A stretch of 57,529 nucleotides of DNA from Peptococcaceae bacterium (GTDB lineage Bacteria; Bacillota; Desulfitobacteriia; Desulfitobacteriales; Syntrophobotulaceae): positions 1 through 57,529 of the forward strand of contig WRJI01000005.1 in the NCBI GenBank assembly GCA_009778595.1. The letters run 5' to 3'. Shown here in pieces: positions 34,258-44,067 of this stretch; the stretch's first letter is position 1; every line of letters starts with the position of its first letter. The position numbers and the translations under genes are program-made. Under the pieces are notes generated by a model, which ran no database searches, had not been told where the DNA came from, and saw only the letters and a list, made by a program, of their open reading frames with translations.

Positions 34258-35226
34258 ATGATCAAAACACCGATTTGCGATCTTCTTGGTATTCGATATC
34301 CTGTTTTTCAAGGGGGCATGGCCTGGGTTTCTGATGCGGTTCTGGCCGCAGCCGTTTCCAATGCCGGCGGTCTTGGCATTATCGCGGCGGGAAATTCCCC
34401 TGTCCAGTTTGTAGCCGAACAGATAAAGAAAGCCAAACAACTGACCGACAAACCTTTTGGTGTGAACATTATGCTGATGAGCCCGCATACCGGTAATATA
34501 TCTGAGGTTGTTGCCAGGGAAAAGGTTGCGGTGGTGACTACGGGCGCCGGCAATCCGGCAAAATATATGAAGCTTTGGATTGACGCAGGTATCAAAGTGA
34601 TCCCGGTGGTTGCGTCAACGGGGTTAGCAAAAATGGCGCAGCGGAACGGCGCAGCGGCGGTCATTGCTGAAGGCTGCGAAAGCGGGGGCCATGTGGGTGA
34701 GATATCAACCATGGCTCTTGTTCCTCAAGTTTGCGACGCTGTTGATATCCCCGTTATCGCGGCAGGGGGTATTGGGGACGGCCGGGGGGTGGCCGCGGCA
34801 TTGATGTTGGGCGCTGTGGGTGTTCAGGTTGGGACAAGGTTTTTGGTCGCAAGGGAGTGTGGTATTCATCAGAACTACAAGGATAAGATTATTGCCGCTA
34901 AAGATATTGATACCCTAACCACAGGCAAGAGGCGCGGTCATCCGGTACGTTCCCTGAAAACACCCTTTTCTCGTGCTTTTTGGGCTAAAGAGTATGATGC
35001 CGGTGTATCTCATGATGATCTGGAGGCTTTCGGCACAGGTGCCTTGAAACTGGCGGCTGTAGAGGGGGATCTGATAAACGGATGCTTTTTGGCAGGACAG
35101 ATTTCCGGTCTTGTTAAAAAAGAGCAGAGTGCCGGGGAGATCGTCGAGGATCTGATGAGGGAGACGGAAATGATTTTTACCAAAACTATTGGAGGATTTA
35201 TATGCTTCAAGAACGAACTGCCGTGA
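34258..35226 (+). CDS. fabK: enoyl-ACP reductase, FMN type
   Basis: FMN-containing NAD(P)H enoyl-ACP reductase (nitronate monooxygenase fold), last step of the elongation cycle; 322 residues. QGGMAWVSDAVLAAAVSNAGGLG, the EGCESGGHVG motif with the conserved His, IAAGGIGDGRG and GTRFLVA are typical of FabK, the triclosan-resistant alternative to FabI. It overlaps the second fabG by 25 nt. Confidence 0.93.
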   Translation: MIKTPICDLLGIRYPVFQGGMAWVSDAVLAAAVSNAGGLGIIAAGNSPVQFVAEQIKKAKQLTDKPFGVNIMLMSPHTGNISEVVAREKVAVVTTGAGNPAKYMKLWIDAGIKVIPVVASTGLAKMAQRNGAAAVIAEGCESGGHVGEISTMALVPQVCDAVDIPVIAAGGIGDGRGVAAALMLGAVGVQVGTRFLVARECGIHQNYKDKIIAAKDIDTLTTGKRRGHPVRSLKTPFSRAFWAKEYDAGVSHDDLEAFGTGALKLAAVEGDLINGCFLAGQISGLVKKEQSAGEIVEDLMRETEMIFTKTIGGFICFKNELP

Positions 35227-35942
35227 TTACCGGCGCTTCCCGCGGGATCGGGAAAGCCATTGCTTTGAATATGGCTCAAAACGGAGCAAATATTGCGATT
35301 GTCTATGCCAACAACGTTGAAGCGGCGGAGACCGTGCGCCAACAAGCGGAAACCCTTGGTGTTATGGCTAAGACTTATCCGTGCAATGTTGCGGACTATC
35401 GGGAATCCGAATGTGTGTGCGAGCAGATTATCAAAGATTTTGGTCCTGTCAGCATTTTGGTGAACAATGCCGGTATTGTTAGGGACAATCTGGTCCTTCG
35501 GATGAGAGAAGCGGATTTTGATGCTGTTATTGATGTCAACCTAAAAGGTGCCTTCAACTTTATTAAACATCTTTCGCGTTCTCTTATGAAGTCCCCGGCG
35601 GGCAGAATCATCAATATCACTTCCGTGAGCGGGCTTATGGGGAGTCCGGGTCAGATTAATTACGCGTCAGCCAAAGCCGGACTGATAGGGCTAACCAAAT
35701 CGGTCGCCAGAGAGCTGGCGCCAAAAAATGTTACCTGCAACGCTATCGCACCAGGGTTTATTGATACGGATATGACATCATCCCTTCCAAGACTGGCCGG
35801 CGGATATGTTGAGTTTGCCGTCCCGTTAAGAAGGGTAGGATCCGTGGATGAAGTCGCTCATGTAGCGACGTTTTTGGCTTCCAAAATGTCTTCATATATC
35901 ACAGGAGAGGTGATTCGTGTTGATGGGGGACTTGGGATGTAA
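35202..35942 (+). CDS. fabG: 3-oxoacyl-ACP reductase, second paralogue
   Basis: Short-chain dehydrogenase of 246 residues with intact TGASRGIGKA, NNAG, SVSG and NYASAKAG motifs. It lies in the normal fab position between fabK and fabF and is a paralogue of the gene at 31724. GGAGG precedes the ATG inside fabK. The stop lies within the 5' end of fabF. Confidence 0.94.
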   Translation: MLQERTAVITGASRGIGKAIALNMAQNGANIAIVYANNVEAAETVRQQAETLGVMAKTYPCNVADYRESECVCEQIIKDFGPVSILVNNAGIVRDNLVLRMREADFDAVIDVNLKGAFNFIKHLSRSLMKSPAGRIINITSVSGLMGSPGQINYASAKAGLIGLTKSVARELAPKNVTCNAIAPGFIDTDMTSSLPRLAGGYVEFAVPLRRVGSVDEVAHVATFLASKMSSYITGEVIRVDGGLGM

Positions 35943-37161
35943 TCGGGTCGTGGTTACAGGACTTGGATGTGTATCTCCGATTGGGAACGATGTAAAAGTT
36001 TTTTGGCAAAATCTCATCGCCGGGAAACACGGATTCGGAGAGATTACAAAGTTTGATGCGGCTGGTTTGAGAACAACAATTGCGGCGGAGGTTAAGGATT
36101 TTCATCCTGAAGACTATATTGATAAATCTGACATCCGCAAGACTGATCTTTATGCGCAGTATGCACTGGCTGCCGCCGCCCAAGCCATCGAAGACAGCGG
36201 CATCATCGATCGTATCGAGCCACATCGAATCGGTGTCTATGTGGGATCCGGCACAGGCGGCATTTCCACCTTTATTTCGGAAACCTGCAAAATGATGTCG
36301 GTGGGGCCAGATCGGATTTCTCCGTTTTTCATTCCCATGATGATCGCCAATATGGCTTCCGCTTTAATCGCTATGAAATACAACGCCCGGGGACCCAATC
36401 TGCCTGTGGTGAGTGCTTGCGCGACATCGACCCATAGCATCGGTGAAGCTTTTCGTGCCATCAAGTATGGGCACGCAGACGCGATCATTGCAGGTGGCGC
36501 AGAAGCGTCGATCAATCCTCTCGCTTTGGGCGGGTTCATTAATTGCATGGCTCTTTCCACATCAAACGATCCGGACAACAGTTCTATCCCTTTTGACAAC
36601 CGACGGAGTGGGTTTGTTCTGGGAGAAGGCGCGGGGATCCTTGTTCTTGAAAACTACGAACACGCTCTGAGACGAAACGCCGACATTTACTGTGAGATCT
36701 GCGGTTATGGCAATACCTGTGACGCGTATCATATCACCGCTCCCCATCCCGAAGCCATCGGCGGAGCAGAAATGATCAGGCTCGCAATGGATGAATCCGG
36801 ACTCCAAGGGGACGAAAACCTCTATATCAATCCCCACGGGACATCGACGCCTATGAACGACAAGGCAGAAACCCGCGCCATAAAAAGGGTTTTTGGGGAT
36901 ATTGCCTATCGAATCCCCATCAGCTCCACAAAATCTATGACCGGACATATGTTGGGTGCGGCAGGAGGTATTGAAGCCATTGCCGCTGTGAAAGTTCTTG
37001 AAACAGGTATGATCCCTCCGACCCTCGGGTATCAGGAACCCGACCCGGATTGCGATCTCGATTATGTTCCAAACACCGCACGTAAGCAAGATATTAATAA
37101 AGCTCTGTCGATATCGTTAGGATTCGGCGGACATAATGCCGGCATTGTGTTTTGCCAGTGA
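35917..37161 (+). CDS. fabF: 3-oxoacyl-ACP synthase II
   Basis: Elongating condensing enzyme, about 414 residues. Cys-His-His triad in [20 protein letters not shown] and [11 protein letters not shown]. The start is either the GTG at 35917 (6 nt after GGAGAGG) or the ATG at 35923; both lie within the end of fabG. Family features are otherwise ordinary. Overlaps the upstream non-coding frame of accB only. Confidence 0.93.
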   Translation: MLMGDLGCNRVVVTGLGCVSPIGNDVKVFWQNLIAGKHGFGEITKFDAAGLRTTIAAEVKDFHPEDYIDKSDIRKTDLYAQYALAAAAQAIEDSGIIDRIEPHRIGVYVGSGTGGISTFISETCKMMSVGPDRISPFFIPMMIANMASALIAMKYNARGPNLPVVSACATSTHSIGEAFRAIKYGHADAIIAGGAEASINPLALGGFINCMALSTSNDPDNSSIPFDNRRSGFVLGEGAGILVLENYEHALRRNADIYCEICGYGNTCDAYHITAPHPEAIGGAEMIRLAMDESGLQGDENLYINPHGTSTPMNDKAETRAIKRVFGDIAYRIPISSTKSMTGHMLGAAGGIEAIAAVKVLETGMIPPTLGYQEPDPDCDLDYVPNTARKQDINKALSISLGFGGHNAGIVFCQ

Positions 37162-37210
37162 TGATTCTTTCGCAGTTGTTAATGAAATGAGATTTGGTGA
37201 GGTCCAACCT

Positions 37211-37744
37211 ATGGATATTAAATTAATTGAAGCTTTGGCAGAAATTCTTTCCGAACATGGGCTGAGTTCCGTGGAAATCAGTGAGGGAGAAACTTATATC
37301 CATCTTGAAAAAGAAAGTTGCAGGTCCTGCTTGTATTCAAACTTTGGCTCCGGTTCCGGCTTAGCCTCTGGCTCCGGTTCCGCCTTAGATCCCGGTTCCG
37401 GTTCCGCCACAGATCCCGGCTCAGATTCCGCCACAGATCCCGGCTCAGATTCCGGTTTTAGATCTTTTCTCGGCTCCGCTCCGGGCAATCATTCGGTCAA
37501 TTTCAATCATTTGATTGAAGTGAAATCCCCTCTGGTCGGTGTGTTCTATTCTGCGGTTTCGCCGGAATCCGATCCCTTTGTCAGCATTGGCAGCAAAGTT
37601 AAAAAAGGAGATGTCCTCTGTGTCATTGAGACCATGAAGCTTATGAATGAGATTATAGCGGAACAAGACGGCGAGATTGTTGATATTTGTGTCAGAAACG
37701 GCGACATTGCCGAATACGGACAGACCCTCTTCAAAATGTATTAA
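37211..37744 (+). CDS. accB: biotin carboxyl carrier protein of acetyl-CoA carboxylase
   Basis: About 177 residues. N-terminal helix ([20 protein letters not shown]), a flexible linker, and the C-terminal biotinyl domain with the attachment motif [10 protein letters not shown] (biotinylated Lys). The linker, normally Pro/Ala-rich, consists of Gly/Ser/Asp repeats (GSGS and ATDPGSDS units) encoded by 24-bp-type tandem repeats at about 37345-37460. The start was placed at the ATG after GTGAGGTCC; an in-frame ATG at 37136 overlaps fabF. Confidence 0.92.
   Translation: MDIKLIEALAEILSEHGLSSVEISEGETYIHLEKESCRSCLYSNFGSGSGLASGSGSALDPGSGSATDPGSDSATDPGSDSGFRSFLGSAPGNHSVNFNHLIEVKSPLVGVFYSAVSPESDPFVSIGSKVKKGDVLCVIETMKLMNEIIAEQDGEIVDICVRNGDIAEYGQTLFKMY
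37345..37460 (+). repeat. Gly/Ser/Asp-coding tandem repeats in accB linker
   Basis: Imperfect 18-24 bp units (GGCTCCGGTTCC and GATCCCGGCTCAGATTCC types) in frame, encoding the AccB linker. The minus strand is open as well, as a by-product. Confidence 0.85.
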
Positions 37745-37755
37745 GGAGCATCCAT

Positions 37756-38172
37756 ATGAAAAGAGAAGCCATAAAAAACATCCTCCCTCATCGGGAACCT
37801 ATGTTGCTCATCGACGAAACAGAGCTCGCCGGCGAAACCTCAATCAGTCGTTACACCGTACGAGGAGATGAGTTTTTCCTGCAGGGCCATTTTCCGGACA
37901 AACCGGTGGTCCCCGGTGTGATCTTGTGCGAGATGATGGCCCAATCCGCATGCCTTCTGATAAACACAGACGGCAAGAAGTTCACGCCCTATTTTACCGG
38001 GCTCAATAATGTTCGATTCAAAAAAATAGTGACTCCCGGCGATACTGTTACTTTTATAAGCGCCATCACGTCTCAAAAAAGCACATTCTATTTCATGAAA
38101 AGCGAAGGCTACATTGAAGACAAACTCTGTATCTGCGGAGAACTGTCTTTTGCTGTTGTTCGGGAGGAATAG
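37756..38172 (+). CDS. fabZ: 3-hydroxyacyl-ACP dehydratase
   Basis: Hot-dog-fold dehydratase of 138 residues. ILPHREPMLLID at the start, catalytic His in GHFPDKPVVPGV and Glu in LCEMMAQ. AAGGAG precedes the ATG. It lies between accB and accC as in other Bacillota fab clusters. Confidence 0.95.
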   Translation: MKREAIKNILPHREPMLLIDETELAGETSISRYTVRGDEFFLQGHFPDKPVVPGVILCEMMAQSACLLINTDGKKFTPYFTGLNNVRFKKIVTPGDTVTFISAITSQKSTFYFMKSEGYIEDKLCICGELSFAVVREE

Positions 38173-38175
38173 CTT

Positions 38176-39510
38176 ATGTTCACAAAGATCCTGATTGCCA
38201 ATCGGGGAGAAATCGCCATTCGAATCATTCGTGCCTGCCGGGAAATGGGCGTTTCTACGGTGGCTGTGTTTTCCGAAGCTGATCGCGAATCACTACATGT
38301 CAGTCTGGCAGACGAAAGCTATTGTATAGGCGGTGCCTTATCTAAAGATAGTTACTTGAATATGAGCGCCATTCTTTCGGCAGCAACAGCGACAAAATCG
38401 GAAGCTATCCACCCCGGGTATGGGTTTCTGTCTGAAAATGCAACCTTCGCCAAGCTTTGCACCGAGCATAACATTGTATTTATTGGGCCAGAAGCCGAAA
38501 CCATCTCACTCATGGGCGACAAAGACAAGGCTCGACGAGCCATGCAGGAGGCAGAAGTTCCTGTAATTCCCGGCTGTGATCTGCTAACGGATCTCTCTCA
38601 CGCCAAGAAGGAGGCCAAAAAAATCGGGTTCCCGCTCCTCATTAAAGCCCGTTCAGGAGGCGGTGGCCGGGGGATACGTCTCGTACGTTCCATGGACGAA
38701 TTGAGCCCGTGCTATCAGGCTGCGGCATCGGAAGGGTTAGCGGCTTTTGGCGACGGGGCCGTATATCTGGAAAAGTATTTGTCTCCGGTCAAGCATATCG
38801 AAATGCAGCTTCTAGCCGACCATTTCGGTAACGTTGTGTGTCTAGGCGAACGAGACTGCTCAACACAACGCAAAAACCAAAAACTCATCGAAGAAAGCCC
38901 TGCTGAAGTCATCTCGGCAGAAACACGAAAACGCATGATTGACGCAACCATCAAAGCCGGAACCACCGTGGGCTATCGAGGCGTGGGCACAATTGAGTAT
39001 CTGTATGATCATAACGGCAACTTCTTTTTCATGGAGATGAACACCCGTCTTCAGGTTGAACATCCTGTTACCGAAATGGTAACTTTAGTCGACCTTGTGA
39101 AATGGCAAATCCGCGTGGCAGCAGGCATGAAACTTGATTTCTCTCAAGAAGACATCGTCTTCAAAGGTCATGCTATAGAGTGCCGCATCAATGCTGAAGA
39201 CCCATACAAAAGTTTTCAACCCTCCGTTGGCACCATTGAAATGCTTCACATTCCCAACGGCCCTTGGATACGCTTTGATTCCGCAATATATCAGGGATAT
39301 GCCATTCCGCCCTATTATGATTCTATGATAGGCAAACTCATTGTATATGCCAAGACAAGAGATGAAGCAATCCGCAAAATGAAAGCCGCCCTCTGCGAAC
39401 TCATCATTGAGGGCGTTGTTCATAATACATCCTTTCAAGCGGATATTTTATCTGCTGAAGAATTCGTGAATTCGACCTACACAACAGATTATTTAGGAGC
39501 ATACTTATGA
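38176..39510 (+). CDS. accC: biotin carboxylase of acetyl-CoA carboxylase
   Basis: ATP-grasp enzyme of 444 residues that carboxylates biotin on AccB. ILIANRGEIAIRIIRACRE, HPGYGFLSENA, the Gly-rich ATP loop ARSGGGGRGIRLV, ERDCSTQRKNQKLIEESPA and EMNTRLQVEHPVTE are all present. The fourth residue of the biotin/bicarbonate region looks ordinary. Overlaps accD by 4 nt. Confidence 0.95.
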   Translation: MFTKILIANRGEIAIRIIRACREMGVSTVAVFSEADRESLHVSLADESYCIGGALSKDSYLNMSAILSAATATKSEAIHPGYGFLSENATFAKLCTEHNIVFIGPEAETISLMGDKDKARRAMQEAEVPVIPGCDLLTDLSHAKKEAKKIGFPLLIKARSGGGGRGIRLVRSMDELSPCYQAAASEGLAAFGDGAVYLEKYLSPVKHIEMQLLADHFGNVVCLGERDCSTQRKNQKLIEESPAEVISAETRKRMIDATIKAGTTVGYRGVGTIEYLYDHNGNFFFMEMNTRLQVEHPVTEMVTLVDLVKWQIRVAAGMKLDFSQEDIVFKGHAIECRINAEDPYKSFQPSVGTIEMLHIPNGPWIRFDSAIYQGYAIPPYYDSMIGKLIVYAKTRDEAIRKMKAALCELIIEGVVHNTSFQADILSAEEFVNSTYTTDYLGAYL

Positions 39511-40394
39511 GATTTAAGAAACCAAAAAACCCTTTGGAAGGGCAGGGAAAATCTACAACCCATTCAGCCAGACACACACGCGGAAGCGCCTCTGTACGTT
39601 CGGAAGAAATGATATCCGCCAGCACGATATCCTGCGACAGGTGCAAAAAAATACTTTCTTCCGACGAATTAGACTCCACCAAATACATTTGCCCCTACTG
39701 CCGGCACCATTTTCAGATCAACGCCCGTCAACGCATTTATATGATAACGGACTCTACCACCTTTATCGAGACCGATGGTGATCTCATCCCCCATAATATT
39801 CTCAACTTTCCCGGTTATGAAGAAAAGCTTGAAGCCGCACGGCTGCGGAGTGCCGAACCCGACAGTGTGGTCTGCGGCACCTGTGAGATAGGCGGTATCA
39901 AGGCGGCCCTTTTTGTCATGGAACCCTTCTTCATGATGGGCAGCATGGGTAGCGTCACCGGGGAAAAAATCACCCGGACCTTTGAACGCGCTCTGGTTGC
40001 TAATATGCCTGTTGTTGGTTTCACCGTATCAGGAGGTGCCCGTATGCAGGAAGGGATGGTTTCTCTCATGCAGATGGCTAAAACCAGTGGCGCCGTAAAA
40101 AGACACAGTGACGACGGTCATCTGTTTATCTGCGTGTTGACCAACCCGACCACCGGTGGCGTAACCGCGAGCTTCGCCATGGAAGCGGATATCATTATAG
40201 CAGAACCCCACGCACTCATAGGGTTTGCCGGTCCCAGGGTGATCGAACAAACTATACGCAAGAAGCTTCCCGCCGGTTTTCAGCGGGCTGAGTTTCAGCT
40301 GGAACATGGTTTTGTTGACAACATTGTGGACAGGGCTCAACACAAGAAATATATCGCGCAACTGCTGCAAATGCACAGAAGGGAGAAGGCATGA
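39507..40394 (+). CDS. accD: acetyl-CoA carboxylase carboxyltransferase subunit beta
   Basis: Beta subunit of the carboxyltransferase, 295 residues. N-terminal zinc ribbon with two CxxC pairs (CDRCKK and CPYCRHH), crotonase-like core with [25 protein letters not shown] and GVTASFAM. The first ~35 residues are basic and poorly conserved. Overlaps accC and accA by 4 nt each. Confidence 0.95.
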   Translation: MRFKKPKNPLEGQGKSTTHSARHTRGSASVRSEEMISASTISCDRCKKILSSDELDSTKYICPYCRHHFQINARQRIYMITDSTTFIETDGDLIPHNILNFPGYEEKLEAARLRSAEPDSVVCGTCEIGGIKAALFVMEPFFMMGSMGSVTGEKITRTFERALVANMPVVGFTVSGGARMQEGMVSLMQMAKTSGAVKRHSDDGHLFICVLTNPTTGGVTASFAMEADIIIAEPHALIGFAGPRVIEQTIRKKLPAGFQRAEFQLEHGFVDNIVDRAQHKKYIAQLLQMHRREKA

Positions 40395-41224
40395 CAACCG
40401 TCATTGAAACGATCGTGGGTAAGACAACAAGAAATGAATTGGCTGCCCCGGAAACCGCCCCGATAACCGCTCCGTATGAGAAAGTCTCAGCCGCCCGCGC
40501 CCAAGACAGGTTCACTTCCCTGGATCTGATAAACAGCATCTTTCGCGGGTTTGTGGAAATGCATGGTGACCGCTGTTACGGAGATGACAAAGCTGTTGTG
40601 GCCGGCATCGCCTATCTCGCCGATACACCAATTACTGTTATCGGTATTGAGAAAGGACACACCATCCGGGAACGAACTATGCGCAATTTCGGTTCCGCCC
40701 ATCCCGAAGGATACCGCAAAGCCTTGCGGCAGATGAAATTAGCAGAAAAATTTGGGCGTCCGGTTATTTGTTTTGTGGATACATCCGGGGCTTATTGCGG
40801 TATTGGTGCCGAAGAACGCGGGCAAGGGCAGGCGATCGCCGAAAACCTGATGGAAATGATGACCCTGAAGGTCCCGGTCATATCAGTAATTCTTGGTGAA
40901 GGAGGCAGCGGAGGCGCTTTAGCTCTTGCTGTCGCGGACGAAGTCTGGATGCTGGAAAACTCGATCTACTCGGTTATTTCCCCGGAAGGGTGCGCCAGCA
41001 TTCTTTGGAGAGATCACACCAAAGCTCGAGAAGCCAGCGTCTGTCTGAAGCTCACAGCCGAAGACTTGTTAAAACTAAAAATTATTGACCGGATTATCCT
41101 TGAAGGTGCCACCATGATTGAGGAATTACAGTCGCAACTTATGGCAACAGTTGAGGCATATCGGGTTTTGACTCCGGATGATTTGACCGAACGAAGGTAT
41201 CAACGGTTTCGGAACAATGGGTGA
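40391..41224 (+). CDS. accA: acetyl-CoA carboxylase carboxyltransferase subunit alpha
   Basis: Alpha subunit of the carboxyltransferase, 277 residues, with [54 protein letters not shown] and [13 protein letters not shown]. With AccB, AccC and AccD it completes acetyl-CoA carboxylase in this operon. Confidence 0.95.
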   Translation: MTTVIETIVGKTTRNELAAPETAPITAPYEKVSAARAQDRFTSLDLINSIFRGFVEMHGDRCYGDDKAVVAGIAYLADTPITVIGIEKGHTIRERTMRNFGSAHPEGYRKALRQMKLAEKFGRPVICFVDTSGAYCGIGAEERGQGQAIAENLMEMMTLKVPVISVILGEGGSGGALALAVADEVWMLENSIYSVISPEGCASILWRDHTKAREASVCLKLTAEDLLKLKIIDRIILEGATMIEELQSQLMATVEAYRVLTPDDLTERRYQRFRNNG

Positions 41225-41264
41225 TTCCGGTTTTGGGGTATCAATAAAACAATAGGTGAGTGCT

Positions 41265-42110
41265 ATGATCACAATCGTGACAGATTCGAGTTCATATTTC
41301 AAGCAAAGCGAAGCGCAGGAATTGGGAATTCGTGTTATCCCTAACAATTACAATGTTAACGGACAAAGCTACAGCGAGTCTTTCAGCGATCAGAACGGTT
41401 CTTTCGAAGACCTCCTCAAAGAAAGCGGCACACACAAAGGAAACAGAACATATACCACATCTCATCCGAATTTATCTGCATTCCTTAGCTGTTTCGAGGA
41501 AGAATTGCGCAAGAACAACGAAATTCTGTGTATAACGATCTCGTCCCGCCTTAGCGGGGCCTATGGGACGGCACATATGGCAGCCAAACAAACCGAGAAC
41601 AAGGCTATAGCCGTCTTTGACAGCCAGTATACAGCGGGAGGCTTGTATCTTCTTGTTAAAGAAGCCCGGAAACTCATTGGAGGCGGCTTAGGACTTCAAA
41701 AGATTATGGACGTCTTACCGGCGATACGTGACAGAATCACCACCGCTTTCTCGGTTGATGATATGGTGCCCCTTCGCCGAAGTGGACGGATCGGGTTCGT
41801 ACGATTGAACATCGGAACGTTCCTGAATAACAAACCGATCCTCCTTTGTCGGGGTGGCGCGGTGGTTGCCGACAGCATCGCTCGCGGCAACACAGAAATC
41901 ATCAAGGCATTTCTCGCGAAAATCAACGAAACAACCCGGGATGTTGTGATCAGTTACATCGGAGATAATCGTCTGGCAACCAATCTCTATTATGTTATAC
42001 AAGACACCTTTCCCCATGTTACAATAACATTGCAGAAGATTGGGCCTGTTCTGGGTATTCATTTAGGACTCAAGGTTATCGCTGTTTCGATGATCGACAT
42101 TGACCCTTGA
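41265..42110 (+). CDS. DegV family (fatty acid-binding, FakB-like) protein
   Basis: Two-domain DegV fold, 281 residues: IVTDSSSYF at the start, the loop TSHPN, SSRLSGAYGTA, FDSQYTAGG, and RRSGRIGF in the second domain. DegV proteins bind a fatty acid, and FakB members present it to fatty acid kinase FakA for incorporation into phospholipids. Position 40 nt behind accA, at the end of the fatty acid operon, supports that role. No fakA is visible. AGGTGAG lies before the ATG at 41265; a GTG at 41256 is an alternative. The trp promoter -35 box overlaps its stop codon. Confidence 0.88.
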   Translation: MITIVTDSSSYFKQSEAQELGIRVIPNNYNVNGQSYSESFSDQNGSFEDLLKESGTHKGNRTYTTSHPNLSAFLSCFEEELRKNNEILCITISSRLSGAYGTAHMAAKQTENKAIAVFDSQYTAGGLYLLVKEARKLIGGGLGLQKIMDVLPAIRDRITTAFSVDDMVPLRRSGRIGFVRLNIGTFLNNKPILLCRGGAVVADSIARGNTEIIKAFLAKINETTRDVVISYIGDNRLATNLYYVIQDTFPHVTITLQKIGPVLGIHLGLKVIAVSMIDIDP

Positions 42111-42135
42111 CAACCAATACATCAATTGCTATGAT
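42107..42135 (+). promoter_or_regulatory. promoter of the trp operon
   Basis: TTGACA (42107-42112), 17 nt, TATGAT (42130-42135), 11 of 12 consensus positions. Predicted start near 42142; the -35 box overlaps the stop of the DegV gene. Confidence 0.85.
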
Positions 42136-42170
42136 GATCTCATCAAGGTTATTGAAAGGGAGGGGCTCAG

Positions 42171-42248
42171 ATGAAAACAATGCTCTCGGCAATCCAAACA
42201 TGGCAATGGCGTGATGCAGTGTCTTTCACTGAACCACGTCCTGTTTGA
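42171..42248 (+). CDS. trpL: trp operon leader peptide
   Basis: Twenty-five codons with a strong GGGAGGGG ribosome site 5 nt upstream. Trp codons stand at positions 11 and 13 (TWQW, 42201-42209). A promoter lies just upstream, and a perfect terminator hairpin lies between its stop and trpF. Downstream pairings reproduce the classical trp attenuator: CAGTG (42217-42221) with CACTG (42227-42231) as 1:2 hairpin, CACTGA..CACG (42227-42238) with CGTGTCAGTG (42287-42296) as 2:3 antiterminator, and the 3:4 terminator. Stalling at the Trp codons would cover segment 1 and free segment 2. Function inferred from this layout. Confidence 0.88.
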   Translation: MKTMLSAIQTWQWRDAVSFTEPRPV

Positions 42249-42296
42249 GTTGGGGCTCGATAACCATCTTACTTAGACAGTAATAGCGTGTCAGTG
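42227..42296 (+). promoter_or_regulatory. antiterminator pairing of the trp leader
   Basis: CACTGA (42227-42232) and CACG (42235-42238), with a 2-nt bulge, are complementary to CGTGTCAGTG (42287-42296), which overlaps the 5' arm of the terminator. The same segment can instead pair upstream with CAGTG (42217-42221). Confidence 0.8.
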
Positions 42297-42320
42297 TGAG
42301 ACTGACACGCTATTTTTTTT
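42282..42320 (+). terminator. trp attenuator terminator
   Basis: AATAGCGTGTCAGT (42282-42295) pairs perfectly over 14 bp with ACTGACACGCTATT (42301-42314) around the loop GTGAG, followed by a T-run to 42320. trpF starts 16 nt later. Confidence 0.95.
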
Positions 42321-42335
42321 ATTGTGGAGGAATCT

Positions 42336-42911
42336 ATGAAACTCAAGATTTGCGGGCTCAAAACATTGCGGGATATAAACTACGTTAACAAAGCCCATAT
42401 CGATTATGCCGGTTTTGTCTTTACCAAGCATCGTCAACAGATTAGCGCTGATACAGCACGAAGACTTAAAGACGCGCTGAATCCCGATATACAAGCGGTG
42501 GGCGTTTTTATTGACGAACCCTATGAAATTGTTCGTTCCCTCGTCGACGAGGGTCTTATCGACCTGGTACAGTTTCACGGAAACACTGTCTATGAGATGC
42601 CCTGTCCAACCATCCAAGCTTTCAGGATGCGAACACAAGAGGATATTAAACCCACAACATGCGATTATGTCTTGTTTGATTCCTACAGGAGAAACACAAG
42701 AGGCTCCACCGGAGGCATGTTCAACTGGCGACTCATCGAGGGGTACCGTACAAAACCCTTTTTCCTCGCCGGAGGCATTGATCTGTCCAACATCAAACAG
42801 GCTATGGAACTTAACCCATATTGTATTGACATCTCAAGCGGCGTTGAGGAAAACGGCGAAAAATCATACAAGAAAATTATGGAGGTTGCATATGAATGCA
42901 AGATTTGGTGA
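42336..42911 (+). CDS. trpF: phosphoribosylanthranilate isomerase
   Basis: Third step of Trp synthesis, an (beta/alpha)8 barrel of 191 residues. [15 protein letters not shown] with the catalytic Cys, DLVQFHG, FDSYRR with the catalytic Asp, GGIDLSNI and [13 protein letters not shown] are typical. GGAGG precedes the ATG. First structural gene of the operon, an unusual position for trpF. Overlaps trpB by 20 nt. Confidence 0.93.
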   Translation: MKLKICGLKTLRDINYVNKAHIDYAGFVFTKHRQQISADTARRLKDALNPDIQAVGVFIDEPYEIVRSLVDEGLIDLVQFHGNTVYEMPCPTIQAFRMRTQEDIKPTTCDYVLFDSYRRNTRGSTGGMFNWRLIEGYRTKPFFLAGGIDLSNIKQAMELNPYCIDISSGVEENGEKSYKKIMEVAYECKIW

Positions 42912-44067
42912 ATTCGGCGGTCAATATGTCCCAGAAACCTTGATGAACGCCGTAATAGAACTGGAAGAAGCCTACGAATACTATAAAAAAGACATGGCTT
43001 TCCATGACGAACTGTCGGATCTTCTAAACCATTACGCCGGCCGGCCGTCCCTTTTGTATTTCGCCAAAAACATGACCCGAGATCTGGGCGGCCCGAAAAT
43101 CTATCTCAAACGCGAGGATTTGAACCATACCGGTTCCCATAAAATCAACAATGTGCTGGGGCAAGCGCTGTTGGCCCAAAGGATGGGCAAAACCCGTCTA
43201 ATCGCCGAAACCGGGGCCGGACAGCACGGTGTCGCTACCGCAACAGCCGCCGCGCTATTTAAGATGGACTGTGACGTTTTTATGGGGAAAGAAGACATTC
43301 AAAGACAGGCCCTTAACGTCTACCGTATGAAGTTGTTGGGAGCAAAAGTCCACAGCGTCACAACCGGCACCCAAACCTTGAAAGACGCTGTCAACGAAAC
43401 CATGCGGGAATGGACACGATGCGTCCACAACACCCATTATGTTTTAGGATCGGTTATGGGACCCCATCCTTTTCCTACAATGGTACGGGATTTTCAGAGC
43501 GTTATCAGCCGGGAAACCCGCAATCAAATCTTAGCTCTTGAAGGCGAACTGCCCCAAGCTGTGATCGCCTGTGTGGGCGGCGGCAGCAACGCTATCGGCG
43601 CTTTCTACCACTTCATCCCCGATGACGGTGTAGATCTGATCGGCTGCGAAGCGGCAGGACTCGGGGTAGAGACGCCCCACAACGCGGCAACCATCGCGAA
43701 TGGTATGCCCGGGATCTTCCATGGAATGAAATCCTTGTTCTGCCAAGACCAATATGGGCAGATCGCATCGGTGTATTCTATCTCCGCCGGTCTCGACTAC
43801 CCGGGCGTAGGTCCGGAACACGCCGATTTACACCGTCGGGGCCGTGCCAAATACGTGGCGATCACTGACGGAGAGGCCGTCGAAGCATTTGAGTATCTGT
43901 CACGAACCGAAGGCATTATTCCCGCTGTGGAATCAGCCCATGCTGTAGCCTACGCCAAAAAAGTAGCTAAAACCTATGAAGGTTCAATAATCATCAACAT
44001 TTCAGGCCGCGGCGACAAGGATGTCGCAAGCATCGCGCGCTACAAGGGGGAAGATTTGTATGAGTAA
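42892..44067 (+). CDS. trpB: tryptophan synthase beta subunit
   Basis: PLP enzyme joining indole and serine, 391 residues. [14 protein letters not shown] at the start, PLP-Lys in [30 protein letters not shown] and the YPGVGPEH region. GGAGG precedes the ATG inside trpF; a much longer in-frame start at 42511 is an overlap artefact. Overlaps trpA by 8 nt. Confidence 0.96.
   Translation: MNARFGEFGGQYVPETLMNAVIELEEAYEYYKKDMAFHDELSDLLNHYAGRPSLLYFAKNMTRDLGGPKIYLKREDLNHTGSHKINNVLGQALLAQRMGKTRLIAETGAGQHGVATATAAALFKMDCDVFMGKEDIQRQALNVYRMKLLGAKVHSVTTGTQTLKDAVNETMREWTRCVHNTHYVLGSVMGPHPFPTMVRDFQSVISRETRNQILALEGELPQAVIACVGGGSNAIGAFYHFIPDDGVDLIGCEAAGLGVETPHNAATIANGMPGIFHGMKSLFCQDQYGQIASVYSISAGLDYPGVGPEHADLHRRGRAKYVAITDGEAVEAFEYLSRTEGIIPAVESAHAVAYAKKVAKTYEGSIIINISGRGDKDVASIARYKGEDLYE

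Noticed and set aside
36562-37089. Various 100-180-residue antisense frames over fab, trp, pro and hyd genes
   Set aside because: All lie opposite clear family members and have neither ribosome sites nor recognisable motifs.
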